DNA from: Mycobacterium gastri | Lineage (GTDB): Bacteria > Actinomycetota > Actinomycetes > Mycobacteriales > Mycobacteriaceae | DNA: 64,000 nucleotides | Assembly (NCBI RefSeq): GCF_002102175.1 | Contig: NZ_LQOX01000115.1 | Coordinates: 62,001 to 126,000 of the forward strand | Reading direction: 5' to 3' | In this document: positions 1 through 8,763 of the stretch, piece after piece | How the letters are laid out: each line of letters begins with the position of its first letter | Numbering within the stretch: the first letter of the stretch is position 1 | The notes under the pieces: model-generated | What the model was told of the DNA's origin: nothing | What the model saw: the letters and a program-made list of their open reading frames with translations, nothing else | The model's database searches: none | Translations under genes and position numbers: made by a program

Positions 1-1059
1 GATCTGCGGCCAAAGCCGGCCGCCCAGATCGCGTTCCGGGAGGCCTATTACTCCGGTTACGGTCCGGCGCGGGTGGTCAAACGCAACTACGGACGCAACG
101 CGCAGCGCTACCGCGACCTCTACTACCGGCTGCACGCCGAGGTCGACGGGCCGATCGACCGAGTGCGCCGAGCAGTCACCGAGGGCGGCTCGGACAACGC
201 CGTTCTGGTGCGCACCGCCGATCACGGCGACCTGCTGGGCGCTCACGGCGGACTGCACCAGAAGTGGTTCAACTTGTACGACGAGGCCACTCGGGTGCCG
301 TTCGTCATCGCCCGCCTCGGCGCCAACGCGACCACGGCGCGCACCGTTTCGGCGCCGACATCGCACGTCGACCTGCTGCCCACGCTGCTCGGCGCGGCGG
401 GCGTCGACGTCGACGTCGCGGCCGCGCAACTCGCCGAGTCGTTCACCGAAGTACACCCGCTGCCCGGCCGCAACCTGATGCCGGTGGTCGACGGGGGACC
501 CGCTGACGAGTCCCGGGCCGTGTACGTGATGACGCGTGACAACGTGCTCGAAGGCGACACCGGCGCGTCGGCGTTTGCCCGGCAACTGGGCCGAACCGTG
601 AATCCGCCCGCGCCGCTGCGGATCAAGGTGCCCGCGCACGTGGCCTCCAACTTCGAGGGGCTGGTGGTGCGCGTCGACGACTCCGACGCCGTGGGTGGTG
701 CCGGGCATCTGTGGAAGTTGGTGCGCACCTTCGACGACCCGGCCACCTGGACCGAACCGGGCGTGCGTCACCTGGCCGGCAACGGCATCGGCGGCGAGGC
801 GTACCGCACCGACCCGGTCGACGACCAGTGGGAGCTCTACGACCTGACCACCGACCCCATCGAGGCCGACAACCGATGGACCGACCCCGACCTGCACAGG
901 CTGCGCCAACATCTGCGGATGCAGCTCAAGCAGCAACGGGCGGTGTCGGTGCCCGAGCGCAATCAGCCGTGGCCGTATGCCAAGCGTCAGCCGCCGGCCG
1001 ACCCGTCCGGCGGCGTGGTACGTCGAGTGCTGGGGCGCGTCGCGTGCCGGCGCGCATAG
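1..1059 (+). CDS. Sulfatase family hydrolase, 5' end outside the window
   Basis: The frame is open from base 1, so only the C-terminal part of a type I sulfatase (alkaline phosphatase superfamily) is seen. Such enzymes hydrolyse sulfate esters with a formylglycine nucleophile and a divalent metal. Visible family hallmarks are an ADHGD metal-binding motif near base 220, followed by the G-x-H-G-x-x-x-K region (K at about base 260), and an H-V-D-L-L-P-T-L-L segment near base 365 that is typical of sulfatases and arylsulfatases. The nucleophile motif (C/S-x-P-x-R) should lie upstream of the window, so catalytic competence cannot be judged. The C-terminus is basic. Substrate unknown. Confidence 0.85.
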   Translation, partial: DLRPKPAAQIAFREAYYSGYGPARVVKRNYGRNAQRYRDLYYRLHAEVDGPIDRVRRAVTEGGSDNAVLVRTADHGDLLGAHGGLHQKWFNLYDEATRVPFVIARLGANATTARTVSAPTSHVDLLPTLLGAAGVDVDVAAAQLAESFTEVHPLPGRNLMPVVDGGPADESRAVYVMTRDNVLEGDTGASAFARQLGRTVNPPAPLRIKVPAHVASNFEGLVVRVDDSDAVGGAGHLWKLVRTFDDPATWTEPGVRHLAGNGIGGEAYRTDPVDDQWELYDLTTDPIEADNRWTDPDLHRLRQHLRMQLKQQRAVSVPERNQPWPYAKRQPPADPSGGVVRRVLGRVACRRA

Positions 1060-1244
1060 GCCGCTGTGGAGTAGACCAGATGTACGCAGACCGGCTCGTC
1101 GTCTTCGGTCACGTAGTCATTCGAGTGCACCCACGCTCCCCGTAGGTCGGGGCTTAGCAGCACCCAGACTTCTCGGGTCGCGCGCACCCGGTCGATGAAG
1201 CGCTGATAGTTCGCCGCAAGGTCGGCGGTCAGGTGGAGAGCCAC
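987..1244 (-). CDS. DUF2750-like small protein, probably C-terminally truncated
   Basis: An 85-residue reading frame. Residues about 10-65 (ANYQRFIDRV, EVW, then an AYARR segment) resemble DUF2750 proteins of unknown function, which are usually around 100 residues and end after a W-x-P-x-x-I-x-L segment. Here the last 20 or so codons lie antisense to the 3' end of the convergent sulfatase gene and look like noncoding GC-rich translation (RPSTRRTTPPDG). The gene may therefore have lost its true 3' end. Assignment is by eye and moderate at best; it could also be a fortuitous frame. Confidence 0.4.
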   Translation of the reverse strand: MALHLTADLAANYQRFIDRVRATREVWVLLSPDLRGAWVHSNDYVTEDDEPVCVHLVYSTAAYARRHATRPSTRRTTPPDGSAGG

Positions 1245-1359
1245 GCCCGACTCTAACCGCCGCAGCGCCCAGTGGCACGAGCTGCCGCGCTCGCGGCGGC
1301 CGTCGTGGTCGGCGTCATCATGGTCATCGTCGGGCTGTGACAGCGGCCGTGACCGCCGA

Positions 1360-2187
1360 TCACGCCAGCTGGCCGAGCTCGGTCGCGAGCTTGTCCAGGT
1401 ATCGAAGCGTCCGGTCGTAGGGCTCGGTGGGCAGGTCCAGCAAGACGCGCTCGACCCCCAGCGGCCGGTATCCCTCGAGATCCGTTGCCGTCGCGTCGCC
1501 CCAGTGGCAGACGGTTACCGGTACGTCGCTGCCGGCCAGGGCGCGCAGTCGCTCGAGTGGACGCGACAGTTGCTCCGGTGATGGGCTGATCGCGATCCAT
1601 CCGGCTTTCAGCTCGGCGATCCGGGTGAAGCTAGCCGGCCCACCGCCGATATAGAGCGGCGGGCAGGGCTTGGTCACCGGCTTCGGCCAGCAGTAGATCG
1701 GGTCGAAATCGACGTATTTCCCGTGGAATTCGGCTTGCTCCTGCGTCCAGATCTCGATCATGGCGCGCAGCCGCTCGTCGGTCACGCGTCCGCGAACCGC
1801 GGGATCGACACCGTGGTTGGCCACTTCTTCGCGCAGCCAGCCCACGCCGACGCCGAACCGAAACCGGCCCTGCGACACCAGGTCCAGCGAGGCAACCTCT
1901 TTGGCCGTCAGGATCGGATCGCGCTCCGGGACCAGCGCGATGCCAGTACCCAACACCAGCGTCTCGGTGGCAACCGCCGCCGCCGCCAACGCCACGAACG
2001 GATCCAATGTCCGGTAGTACTTGTGCGGAATGGGCCCACCGGCCGGGTAGGGGCTGCGCGTGTCGACCGGGATATGGGTGTGTTCGGCGAGAAACAGCGA
2101 CTCGAATCCGCGCTGTTCCAGGGCCGTCCCCAGCTGCGCCGGGCCAATGCCCTCGTCGGTAACAAACGTCAAGACACCGAAGCGCAT
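1360..2187 (-). CDS. LLM-class F420-dependent oxidoreductase
   Basis: 275 residues of the luciferase-like monooxygenase fold. Most mycobacterial members use reduced coenzyme F420. Recognisable features are the N-terminal MRFGVLTF strand, an AEHTHIP motif around residue 35, the T-x-x-L-x-L-G-T-G-I core near residue 75, a G-R-F-x-F-G-V-G-x-G-W-L-x-E-E motif around residue 110, and P-P-L-Y-I-G-G-G in the C-terminal half. The ATG start at 2187 is supported by the family-typical N-terminus. Probably monocistronic. Substrate unknown; the short length and TIGR03619-like layout suggest a generic F420 oxidoreductase rather than a flavin luciferase. Confidence 0.85.
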   Translation of the reverse strand: MRFGVLTFVTDEGIGPAQLGTALEQRGFESLFLAEHTHIPVDTRSPYPAGGPIPHKYYRTLDPFVALAAAAVATETLVLGTGIALVPERDPILTAKEVASLDLVSQGRFRFGVGVGWLREEVANHGVDPAVRGRVTDERLRAMIEIWTQEQAEFHGKYVDFDPIYCWPKPVTKPCPPLYIGGGPASFTRIAELKAGWIAISPSPEQLSRPLERLRALAGSDVPVTVCHWGDATATDLEGYRPLGVERVLLDLPTEPYDRTLRYLDKLATELGQLA

Positions 2188-2337
2188 GCTTGCTCCTATC
2201 GTCTTATACGCGATGGCCTTCGGCCGGTGGGCGAAGCGATGCGGCCACCGGCCGAGCGTAGTACCGATGTCCGGGCGCGACCAGCGACAGCCTCGGGCGC
2301 CGCGCGTGCGGGTGGCCGGCGCGGATGAGGTACTTAG

Positions 2338-3195
2338 CTACCCCACTGCGCTGGGCAACCGGTTGGCGACCAGTTTCGGTTTCGACGTCAGCTTGTTTGC
2401 TTTACGAATTCCCTTGTCCATCAGCGCTTCAGGGGCGAACTTGCGCAGCAGCGACAGTCCGTGCGCCAGGCTGCCGGCCGGATAGCGCACTTTCGGCCTT
2501 CGGCTGGTCGCCGCCTTGAGCACGACCCGAGCCACCACCGCGGGATCGTCCCCGTGGTGCACTCCCTCGGCGATGACGCGTCGGGCGTTCTCGCGAGCGG
2601 TCACGTAACCGTCGATCAGTGAATCGGCATCGACCGCATTGGCGCCGAACGAGGTCTTGGTGAAACCGGGTTCGACGACTGACACCCGCACACCGAATTC
2701 CCGGGTTTCATGATCCAGGGACTCCGAGTAGCCCTCGACGGCATGCTTCGACGCCGAGTAGATCGCGGCGTAGGGCGCAGGCAACAAACCCAACACCGAG
2801 CCGATGTTGATGATGCGGCCGCCGCCCTGCGCGCGCAGATACGGCAGCACCTCACGAGTCATTCGCGCCATGCCGAAGAAGTTGGTGTCGAAGAGCTGCT
2901 GCGCCTGGGCAACCGAGCTCTCCTCCGCGGCGCCGATGATGCCCATGCCGGCATTGTTGACCAGGATGTCGATCCGACCGGCCCGCCGAATCACCGAAGC
3001 GACGGCCGTGCTGACCGACGCGGCGTCGGTGACGTCCAACTGCACCAATTCCACCCCGGGCGTTGGTTGCGTTCTACTCGGGTTGCGACTGGTGCCGAAG
3101 ACCTCAAAGCCTTTCGCCGCGAAAGCGTTCGCCACGGCGAGGCCGATTCCCGAGGAAACGCCGGTAACCAATACCACTGGCGATCGTCCGTTCAT
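2338..3195 (-). CDS. Short-chain dehydrogenase/reductase
   Basis: A classical SDR that uses NAD(P)H to reduce or oxidise a carbonyl or alcohol. The nucleotide-binding TGxxxGxG appears as TGVSSGIG near the N-terminus, NNAG in the middle, and the catalytic S-Y-K triad as the serine of INIGSVLG followed by Y-S-A-S-K. The C-terminal tail of about 60 residues is longer than in minimal SDRs and is basic. I prefer the ATG at 3195, which has AGGAG five bases upstream; a GTG two codons earlier is possible. It is divergent from a TetR gene, with two matching palindromes between them, so the adjacent TetR is the likely regulator. Confidence 0.88.
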   Translation of the reverse strand: MNGRSPVVLVTGVSSGIGLAVANAFAAKGFEVFGTSRNPSRTQPTPGVELVQLDVTDAASVSTAVASVIRRAGRIDILVNNAGMGIIGAAEESSVAQAQQLFDTNFFGMARMTREVLPYLRAQGGGRIINIGSVLGLLPAPYAAIYSASKHAVEGYSESLDHETREFGVRVSVVEPGFTKTSFGANAVDADSLIDGYVTARENARRVIAEGVHHGDDPAVVARVVLKAATSRRPKVRYPAGSLAHGLSLLRKFAPEALMDKGIRKANKLTSKPKLVANRLPSAVG

Positions 3196-3206
3196 CTCCA
3201 CTCCTA

Positions 3207-3279
3207 GTAAACCGACTGGTGTACTTTTGCCTACGCAACGCTACACCGCATGGTGCGAGATGTAAACCGTTCGGTATAC
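3207..3279. promoter_or_regulatory. Two matching palindromic operators between the SDR and TetR genes
   Basis: Two 18-bp sites with the same architecture, GTAAACC-n4-GGTnTAC, lie at 3207-3224 (GTAAACCGACTGGTGTAC) and 3262-3279 (GTAAACCGTTCGGTATAC). The first sits just upstream of the SDR start and the second ends 8 bp before the TetR start, 55 bp apart centre to centre. Paired near-identical palindromes in a divergent TetR promoter are the standard layout for repression of both genes by the TetR protein. Binding itself is inferred. Confidence 0.7.
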
Positions 3280-3287
3280 TTGTGCCC

Positions 3288-3875
3288 ATGGCTACGCAGC
3301 ACGCGACACGCAGGGGCGGCCGTGGCGCACGTCAGCGCATCCTGGACGCGGCTGCCGAGTTGTTCTACCGGGAAGGCATCAACGCCACCGGCGTCGAACG
3401 CCTGGCCAACGCATCGTCGGTGTCCAAACGGACTCTGTACCAACACTTTCCGAGCAAGTCAGCGGTGGTCGAAGAGTACCTGCGCAGCATTGAAGACGTT
3501 GCCGCCAAGCCGCTGCGGGTCAGCGGCAAGGCCGCAGAGCAGACGCCGCGAAACCGACTACTGGCGTTGTTCGACAGTCCCCGTGCCGGAACAGCACCGC
3601 TGCGGGGCTGTCCCTTTCACAACGCCGCCGTAGAGGCAGCAGGAGCGATGCCAGGAGTTCAGAGAATAGTCCGGGCAGCCAAGCAGAATTTCATCGATGG
3701 GCTCACCGAGCTGTCCCGGGAGGCGGGCGCCGGCGACCCACGCTCACTGGGCAATCAACTCGCCGTTCTCTACGAAGGTGCGGCCGCGCTGGCTACCTCG
3801 CTCAACGACGCATCGACGTGGGAGCAGGCCCGCGCCGCAGCTGAGACGCTGATCGACCAAGCGCTCGCCTCATAA
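3288..3875 (+). CDS. TetR/AcrR family transcriptional regulator
   Basis: 195 residues from the ATG at 3288. The N-terminal helix-turn-helix domain reads from RQRILDAAAELFYREG through the recognition helix region (SKRTLYQHFPSKSAVVEEYL), which is canonical for TetR. The C-terminal ligand-binding half contains a G-C-P-F-H-N-A-A stretch seen in a subset of actinobacterial TetR proteins. An in-frame upstream extension is possible but would run through the operator, so the start at 3288 is preferred. It probably represses itself and the divergent SDR through the two palindromes upstream. Inducer unknown. Confidence 0.88.
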   Translation: MATQHATRRGGRGARQRILDAAAELFYREGINATGVERLANASSVSKRTLYQHFPSKSAVVEEYLRSIEDVAAKPLRVSGKAAEQTPRNRLLALFDSPRAGTAPLRGCPFHNAAVEAAGAMPGVQRIVRAAKQNFIDGLTELSREAGAGDPRSLGNQLAVLYEGAAALATSLNDASTWEQARAAAETLIDQALAS

Positions 3876-3914
3876 CGCGCGGGCCGGAAGCCGCAGCTCC
3901 GTAGTCTGGATCAG

Positions 3915-5363
3915 GTGAGCGTTGCACCGGATATGACAATCGCGCTGCAGGACCGCTTCTTCCGCGCGTTACCGGAACTGGCGGTCCGCTGGCAAGCCGA
4001 TGCGCCGCCGGACGCGCGGCTGCTCGTGCTCAACGAGCCGCTAAGCGGCGAGCTTGACCTCGACGCCGGCTGGCTGCGCAGCCCCGAAGGGGTGCGGTTC
4101 CTGGTCGGCACCCTGCTGCCGGACGGCGCGGCCGCGGTGGCGCAGGCCTATGCCGGCCATCAGTTCGGCGGCTACGTCCCGCGGTTGGGCGACGGGCGGG
4201 CGCTGCTGTTGGGTGAGCTCGCCAGCGCCGACGGTCGGCTGCGCGACATCCATCTGAAGGGCTCCGGGCCCACCCCGTTCGCCCGCGCCGGCGACGGCTG
4301 GGCGGTCGTCGGCCCGATGCTGCGCGAATACGTCGTCAGCGAGGCGATGCACGCCCTGGGCATCCCGACGACGCGGTCCCTGGCGGTCGTGGGTACCGGT
4401 CGCCCGGTACAGCGCGAGACCGTGCTGCCCGGTGCCCTGTTGGTGCGTGTCGCCAGCAGCCACCTGCGCGTCGGCAGCTTCCAGTACGCGGCATTCACCG
4501 GCGACCTCGGCCTATTGCGGCGGCTGGCTGACCATGCGATCGCCCGCCACCACCCCGCCGCCGCGGACGCCGAGCGCCCTTATCTGGCCCTGTTCGAAGC
4601 GGTGGTTGCGGCGCAGGCGTCGCTGATCGCCCAATGGATGCTGGTCGGGTTCGTCCACGGGGTGATGAACACCGACAACATGACCATCTCCGGCGAAACC
4701 ATCGACTACGGGCCGTGCGCGTTCATGGAGGCCTACGATCCCGAGACGGTGTTCAGTTCGATCGACCACTGGGGCCGCTATGCCTACGGCAATCAGCCGG
4801 GGATCGCGGGCTGGAACCTCGCCCGCTTCGCCGAGGCGCTGCTGCCGCTGCTCGCCGAGGACTCCCAGGAGGCGATCGCGCTCGCCGAGCAGGCGTTCGG
4901 GGTGTTCCGCGCCCGCTATGACGCGGTGTGGTCGTCGGGGATGCAAGCCAAGCTGGGTTTGAGCACAGCCGCCCCCACGCTGGTCGACGAGTTGCTGCCG
5001 CTGCTGCAGGAAAGCCGCGTCGACTACACCTCGTTCTTCCGTCACCTCGGCCGAGCCGCTCGCGGCGACGGCGAGCCGGTGCGCGGACTGTTCGTCGACC
5101 TCGCCAGGTTCGACGGCTGGCTGTCGCGCTGGCAGGCCCTGGGACCGGACGCCGAGCTGATGGACCGCGTCAACCCGATCTACATCCCCCGCAATCACCT
5201 CGTCGAGGAGGCACTGACGGCGGCGACGGACGGCGATCTCGGTCCCGTCGAACGGCTCCTCGACGCCGTCACACACCCTTATGCCGAACGGCCGGGCCTG
5301 CAGCGCTACGCAAGTCCCGCGCCGCAGGATTTCGGCGCCTACCGAACCTTCTGCGGCACTTGA
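3915..5363 (+). CDS. selO: SelO/YdiU-family protein adenylyltransferase (pseudokinase fold)
   Basis: 482 residues, the usual bacterial SelO length. SelO proteins have a kinase-like fold that binds ATP upside down and transfers AMP to Ser/Thr/Tyr of protein substrates in redox stress. Family signatures visible are [18 protein letters not shown] near residue 80, the lysine-containing [12 protein letters not shown] loop, G-V-M-N-T-D-N-M with the catalytic Asn/Asp, and D-Y-G-P-C-A-F-M. The protein ends in F-C-G-T; this cysteine corresponds to the selenocysteine position of animal SelO. The start is GTG at 3915; an ATG at 3933 is an alternative. Probably monocistronic. Confidence 0.92.
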   Translation: MSVAPDMTIALQDRFFRALPELAVRWQADAPPDARLLVLNEPLSGELDLDAGWLRSPEGVRFLVGTLLPDGAAAVAQAYAGHQFGGYVPRLGDGRALLLGELASADGRLRDIHLKGSGPTPFARAGDGWAVVGPMLREYVVSEAMHALGIPTTRSLAVVGTGRPVQRETVLPGALLVRVASSHLRVGSFQYAAFTGDLGLLRRLADHAIARHHPAAADAERPYLALFEAVVAAQASLIAQWMLVGFVHGVMNTDNMTISGETIDYGPCAFMEAYDPETVFSSIDHWGRYAYGNQPGIAGWNLARFAEALLPLLAEDSQEAIALAEQAFGVFRARYDAVWSSGMQAKLGLSTAAPTLVDELLPLLQESRVDYTSFFRHLGRAARGDGEPVRGLFVDLARFDGWLSRWQALGPDAELMDRVNPIYIPRNHLVEEALTAATDGDLGPVERLLDAVTHPYAERPGLQRYASPAPQDFGAYRTFCGT

Positions 5364-5414
5364 GCTCATACCCGTAACCTGCTGAACCACACCACCAGCA
5401 GAAGGAGCTAAGGG

Positions 5415-6302
5415 ATGACGTGGCAGATCGTGCTGTTCACCATGGGTTTGATCGTGGCCGGAGTCGCGCTATTGCTATGGGTGTTCTCCGCCGGCGACAA
5501 AGCCCGTGCCCGCGGTAAGACGGTGACCATCGGCGCCCTGGCCGCGGCGGTGCTGTTTTTCCTGCTGGGTTGCTTCACCATCGTCGGAACCCGCCAAATC
5601 GCCATCGTCACCGCCTTCGGACGCCCCAACGGAGTCAGCCTGAACAACGGCTTCCACGGCAAGTGGCCATGGCAGATGACCCACCAGATGGACGGCGCGG
5701 TGCAGATCGACAAGTACGTCAAAGAGGGCAACAACGACCAGCGGATCATGGTGCGGTTGGGTAATCAGTCCACCGCCCTGGCCGACGTCAGCATCCGCTG
5801 GCAGCTCAAGCAGCCCGCCGCCCCGGAACTGTTCCAGCAGTACAAGACCTTCGACAACGTGCGGGTCAACCTGATCGAGCGGAATCTGTCGGTCGCCCTC
5901 AACGAGGTTTTCGCCGCCTTCAATCCGCTGGACCCGCAGAACCTCGACGTCTCCCCGCTGCCGAAGCTCGCCAAGCGCGCCGCCGACATCATGCGCCAGG
6001 ATGTCAGCGGCCAGGTCGACATCTTCGACGTCAACGTGCCCACCATCCAGTACGACCAGGGCACCGAGGACAAGATCAACCAGCTCAACCAGCAACGCGC
6101 CCAGACCTCGATCGCGGTCGAGGCTCAGCGGACCGCCGAGGCCCAGGCCAAGGCCAACGAGATCCTGTCCCGCTCGATCAGCAATGACCCCAATGTCGTG
6201 GTGCAGAACTGCATTACGGCCGCCATCAACAAGGGGATCAGCCCGCTGGGTTGCTGGCCGGGCAGCTCGGCACTGCCCACGGTTTCCGTGCCCGGACGCT
6301 AG
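5415..6302 (+). CDS. SPFH/Band 7 (prohibitin-like) membrane protein
   Basis: 295 residues starting 7 bases after a good AGGAG. Two hydrophobic segments (about residues 5-25 and 37-58) are followed by an SPFH/Band 7 domain and then an Ala/Gln/Glu-rich coiled-coil stretch (around residues 220-255) typical of stomatin/prohibitin proteins. Such proteins oligomerise as scaffolds on the cytoplasmic membrane. The tail contains two cysteines and a Pro/Ser-rich end. A patatin-like phospholipase gene starts 37 bp downstream on the same strand, so a shared transcript and a membrane-lipid function are plausible inferences. This is one of two SPFH genes in the window. Confidence 0.85.
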   Translation: MTWQIVLFTMGLIVAGVALLLWVFSAGDKARARGKTVTIGALAAAVLFFLLGCFTIVGTRQIAIVTAFGRPNGVSLNNGFHGKWPWQMTHQMDGAVQIDKYVKEGNNDQRIMVRLGNQSTALADVSIRWQLKQPAAPELFQQYKTFDNVRVNLIERNLSVALNEVFAAFNPLDPQNLDVSPLPKLAKRAADIMRQDVSGQVDIFDVNVPTIQYDQGTEDKINQLNQQRAQTSIAVEAQRTAEAQAKANEILSRSISNDPNVVVQNCITAAINKGISPLGCWPGSSALPTVSVPGR

Positions 6303-6339
6303 CCGACCCCACCTGATCGACATGAGAGGGTTGGTGCCC

Positions 6340-8040
6340 ATGGACATTCCGTTCGCCGACGCCGTGCGCGGCCGCTTCGGCCGCCGCGACGCCGAGTTCG
6401 ACTTCATCGAGGAGTTCGAACACGAGGCCTTCGACGGTGAGGCGGCCGAGGCGGTACCCGACACCGTCGACCTGCCCTCGGCAGAGCCGGCCCTGCTGCT
6501 GCAGAAGATGGAGAACCGGCTGATCCGCCAGCACGTCGCCAACCCGGACGTGTTGAGCGACGAGGAACTGCGCAGGTTGCGCTACATCCTCAATTTCGCC
6601 AGGCTCGCCGACTTCGAGCCGGGTGCCGCCGGCCCGGGCGGCAGCCGGGGGCGCGGCGACGTTTCGGTCGGCGCCGAAGTGGCGCCGTGGCGCTCTAGGG
6701 TCACCGACGCGCTGTACGGACCGCTGCGCGAAGAGGCGGATCCGGTCACGGCGTTGAAAACGGCACGCGAGGCGCTACAGGGCCTGGCCGCCGACCAGGA
6801 CGATCAGCGACGGGTGCTGATCGAGCGCCACGGCAACGACTTCTCCCCCGCCGAGCTGGATTCCGAGGTCGGCTACAAGAAGCTGGTCACGATCCTCGGC
6901 GGCGGCGGCGGGGCGGGCTTCGTCTACATCGGCGGACTGCAGCGGCTGCTGGAGGCCGGCCAACTGCCCGACTACATGATCGGCTCGTCGTTCGGCTCCA
7001 TCATCGGCAGCCTGGTGGCCCGATCCCTGCCGGTGCCGATCGAAGAGTACGTGGAGTGGGCCAAGACGGTGTCGTACCGGGCCATTCTCGGACCCGAGCG
7101 GCTGCGCCGCCGGCACGGCCTGGCCGGGGTCTTCGCGCTGCGCTTCGACCAGTTCGCCCTGGCCCTGCTCAGCCGGGAAGACGGCGTGCGAATGCGGATG
7201 TCGGACTTGGCCATTCCGTTCGACATCGTGGTCGCCGGGGTGCGACGGCAGCCCTATGCGGCGCTGCCGTCACGGTTTCGCCGTCCGGAATTGGCGGCGC
7301 TGCAGATGCGGTCGCTTCCGTTCCGCCCGATCGGCATCGGACCGCTGGTAGCGGCCCGGATGTGGCAGGTGTCGGCCTTCATCGACCTGCGGGTGGTCAA
7401 GCCCATCGTGATCAGCGGCGACGACTCGGACCGTGACTTCGACGTCGTCGACGCCGCGTCGTTCTCGTCGGCCATCCCCGGCGTGCTGCACCACGAAAGC
7501 CGCGACCATCGCATGATCGGAATCCTCGACGAGCTCTGCGCCGAGAAGGACATCGCGGCGCTCGTCGACGGCGGCGCGGCCAGCAATGTGCCCGTCGAAC
7601 TGGCCTGGAAGCGGGTGCGCGACGGCAAGCTCGGCACCCGCAATGCGTGCTATCTGGCCTTCGATTGCTTTCATCCGCAATGGGATTCGCGGCACATGTG
7701 GCTGGCGCCGATCACCCAGGCGATCCAGTTGCAGATGGTGCGCAACCTGCCCTATCTCGATCACCTCGTCAAGTTCCAGCCGACGCTGTCGCCGATCAAC
7801 CTGGCGCCCTCCGTCGCCGCCATCGACCGCGCGTGCGAATGGGGCCGCGACAGCGTCGAAGAGGCCATTCCGGTGACCACCGCGCTGTTGCAGCCGACGT
7901 GGTGGGAAGGCGGCGGCCCGCCGGTCGCCGAGCCCGCGGCACGCGCGAAGTCGGTGGCCTCGTCGATGAGCTCGGTGCTGGCCGCGATTCAATCGCCGAC
8001 CGGACGCTGGGCACGCTGGCGAAACCGCCACCTGACGTGA
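6340..8040 (+). CDS. Patatin-like phospholipase
   Basis: 567 residues from the ATG at 6340, chosen because GAGAGGG lies about ten bases upstream; an ATG at 6322 has no ribosome-binding site. Patatins are Ser-Asp dyad lipid acyl hydrolases. The glycine-rich oxyanion loop is GGGGGAGF, the nucleophile elbow is G-S-S-F-G with Ser at about residue 217, and the Asp is in VDGGAASNVP at about residue 410. The first 150 residues are acidic and of no recognised domain. No signal peptide is visible, so it is probably cytoplasmic or membrane-associated. It lies directly behind the SPFH gene. Confidence 0.9.
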   Translation: MDIPFADAVRGRFGRRDAEFDFIEEFEHEAFDGEAAEAVPDTVDLPSAEPALLLQKMENRLIRQHVANPDVLSDEELRRLRYILNFARLADFEPGAAGPGGSRGRGDVSVGAEVAPWRSRVTDALYGPLREEADPVTALKTAREALQGLAADQDDQRRVLIERHGNDFSPAELDSEVGYKKLVTILGGGGGAGFVYIGGLQRLLEAGQLPDYMIGSSFGSIIGSLVARSLPVPIEEYVEWAKTVSYRAILGPERLRRRHGLAGVFALRFDQFALALLSREDGVRMRMSDLAIPFDIVVAGVRRQPYAALPSRFRRPELAALQMRSLPFRPIGIGPLVAARMWQVSAFIDLRVVKPIVISGDDSDRDFDVVDAASFSSAIPGVLHHESRDHRMIGILDELCAEKDIAALVDGGAASNVPVELAWKRVRDGKLGTRNACYLAFDCFHPQWDSRHMWLAPITQAIQLQMVRNLPYLDHLVKFQPTLSPINLAPSVAAIDRACEWGRDSVEEAIPVTTALLQPTWWEGGGPPVAEPAARAKSVASSMSSVLAAIQSPTGRWARWRNRHLT

Positions 8041-8070
8041 GGCCGCCGGTGAATCCCGCGGGTGGCTACC

Positions 8071-8712
8071 ATGGCCCTCATGGCCGAGCCGGTCCCGGCT
8101 TCCGAGGAAACCGCCGCACTCGATGGCGGCGAGACTGCCGCCGTGCCGAATTCGGCGCCTACCGACGCGGTTCATACGGCGTGGTCGCGCAATGAGGCCC
8201 CCGAGGATAGCCAGGACTACCACGGCGACGGCCGAGACGACTACCGCGACAACGACTACGAGGGCCGCCCGGACGCTGCGATCGCACCGGCCGTCCAGTC
8301 CTGGGGCACGACGTGGGGCCGCGCCGCGGCACTCCTGCTGCTCGGCCTCGGCGTCGCGACGCTCATCGTCGTCGCCGGTTGGGCGCTGACCACGGCCAAG
8401 TCCCCTCACCCAGGTGCCGAGCCGTCGCCTCAAGGGACGACGGCCGCTTCGACAGGAACGTCTGCGCCGGCCCCCACGACCATCGCCTCGACCCCGGAGC
8501 AGGACAGCAGCTATATTAGGGCCCTCAACGACCGCGGCATCACGTTCGCCAATCCCGATGCGGCGGTCTACAACGGCAAGCTGGTCTGCATGAACTTCCG
8601 TCGAGGCATGACGGTGGACCAGATAGTGGCGGCGTTTCGGGCCAGCAATCCGGCGCTGAGCAGCAACGCCGAAGATTACGTGGCTATTTCGATGCGCACC
8701 TATTGTCCGTAA
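8071..8712 (+). CDS. DUF732-domain membrane-anchored protein
   Basis: The protein has an acidic cytoplasmic N-terminus of about 85 residues, one transmembrane segment (around residues 88-112, ALLLLGLGVATLIVVAGWAL), a Pro/Ala/Thr-rich linker and a C-terminal DUF732 domain. DUF732 is a mycobacterial extracytoplasmic helical domain of unknown function that ends in Y-C-P and has a second conserved Cys (here LVCMNF), consistent with a disulfide. Starts at 8062 (GTG), 8071 (ATG) or 8080 (ATG) are all possible. Partner and function unknown. Confidence 0.8.
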   Translation: MALMAEPVPASEETAALDGGETAAVPNSAPTDAVHTAWSRNEAPEDSQDYHGDGRDDYRDNDYEGRPDAAIAPAVQSWGTTWGRAAALLLLGLGVATLIVVAGWALTTAKSPHPGAEPSPQGTTAASTGTSAPAPTTIASTPEQDSSYIRALNDRGITFANPDAAVYNGKLVCMNFRRGMTVDQIVAAFRASNPALSSNAEDYVAISMRTYCP

Positions 8713-8763
8713 CGCGCCAACGTCCGGGTGTTCGCGGACCACGCCGTGGGTATCTACGGATCT

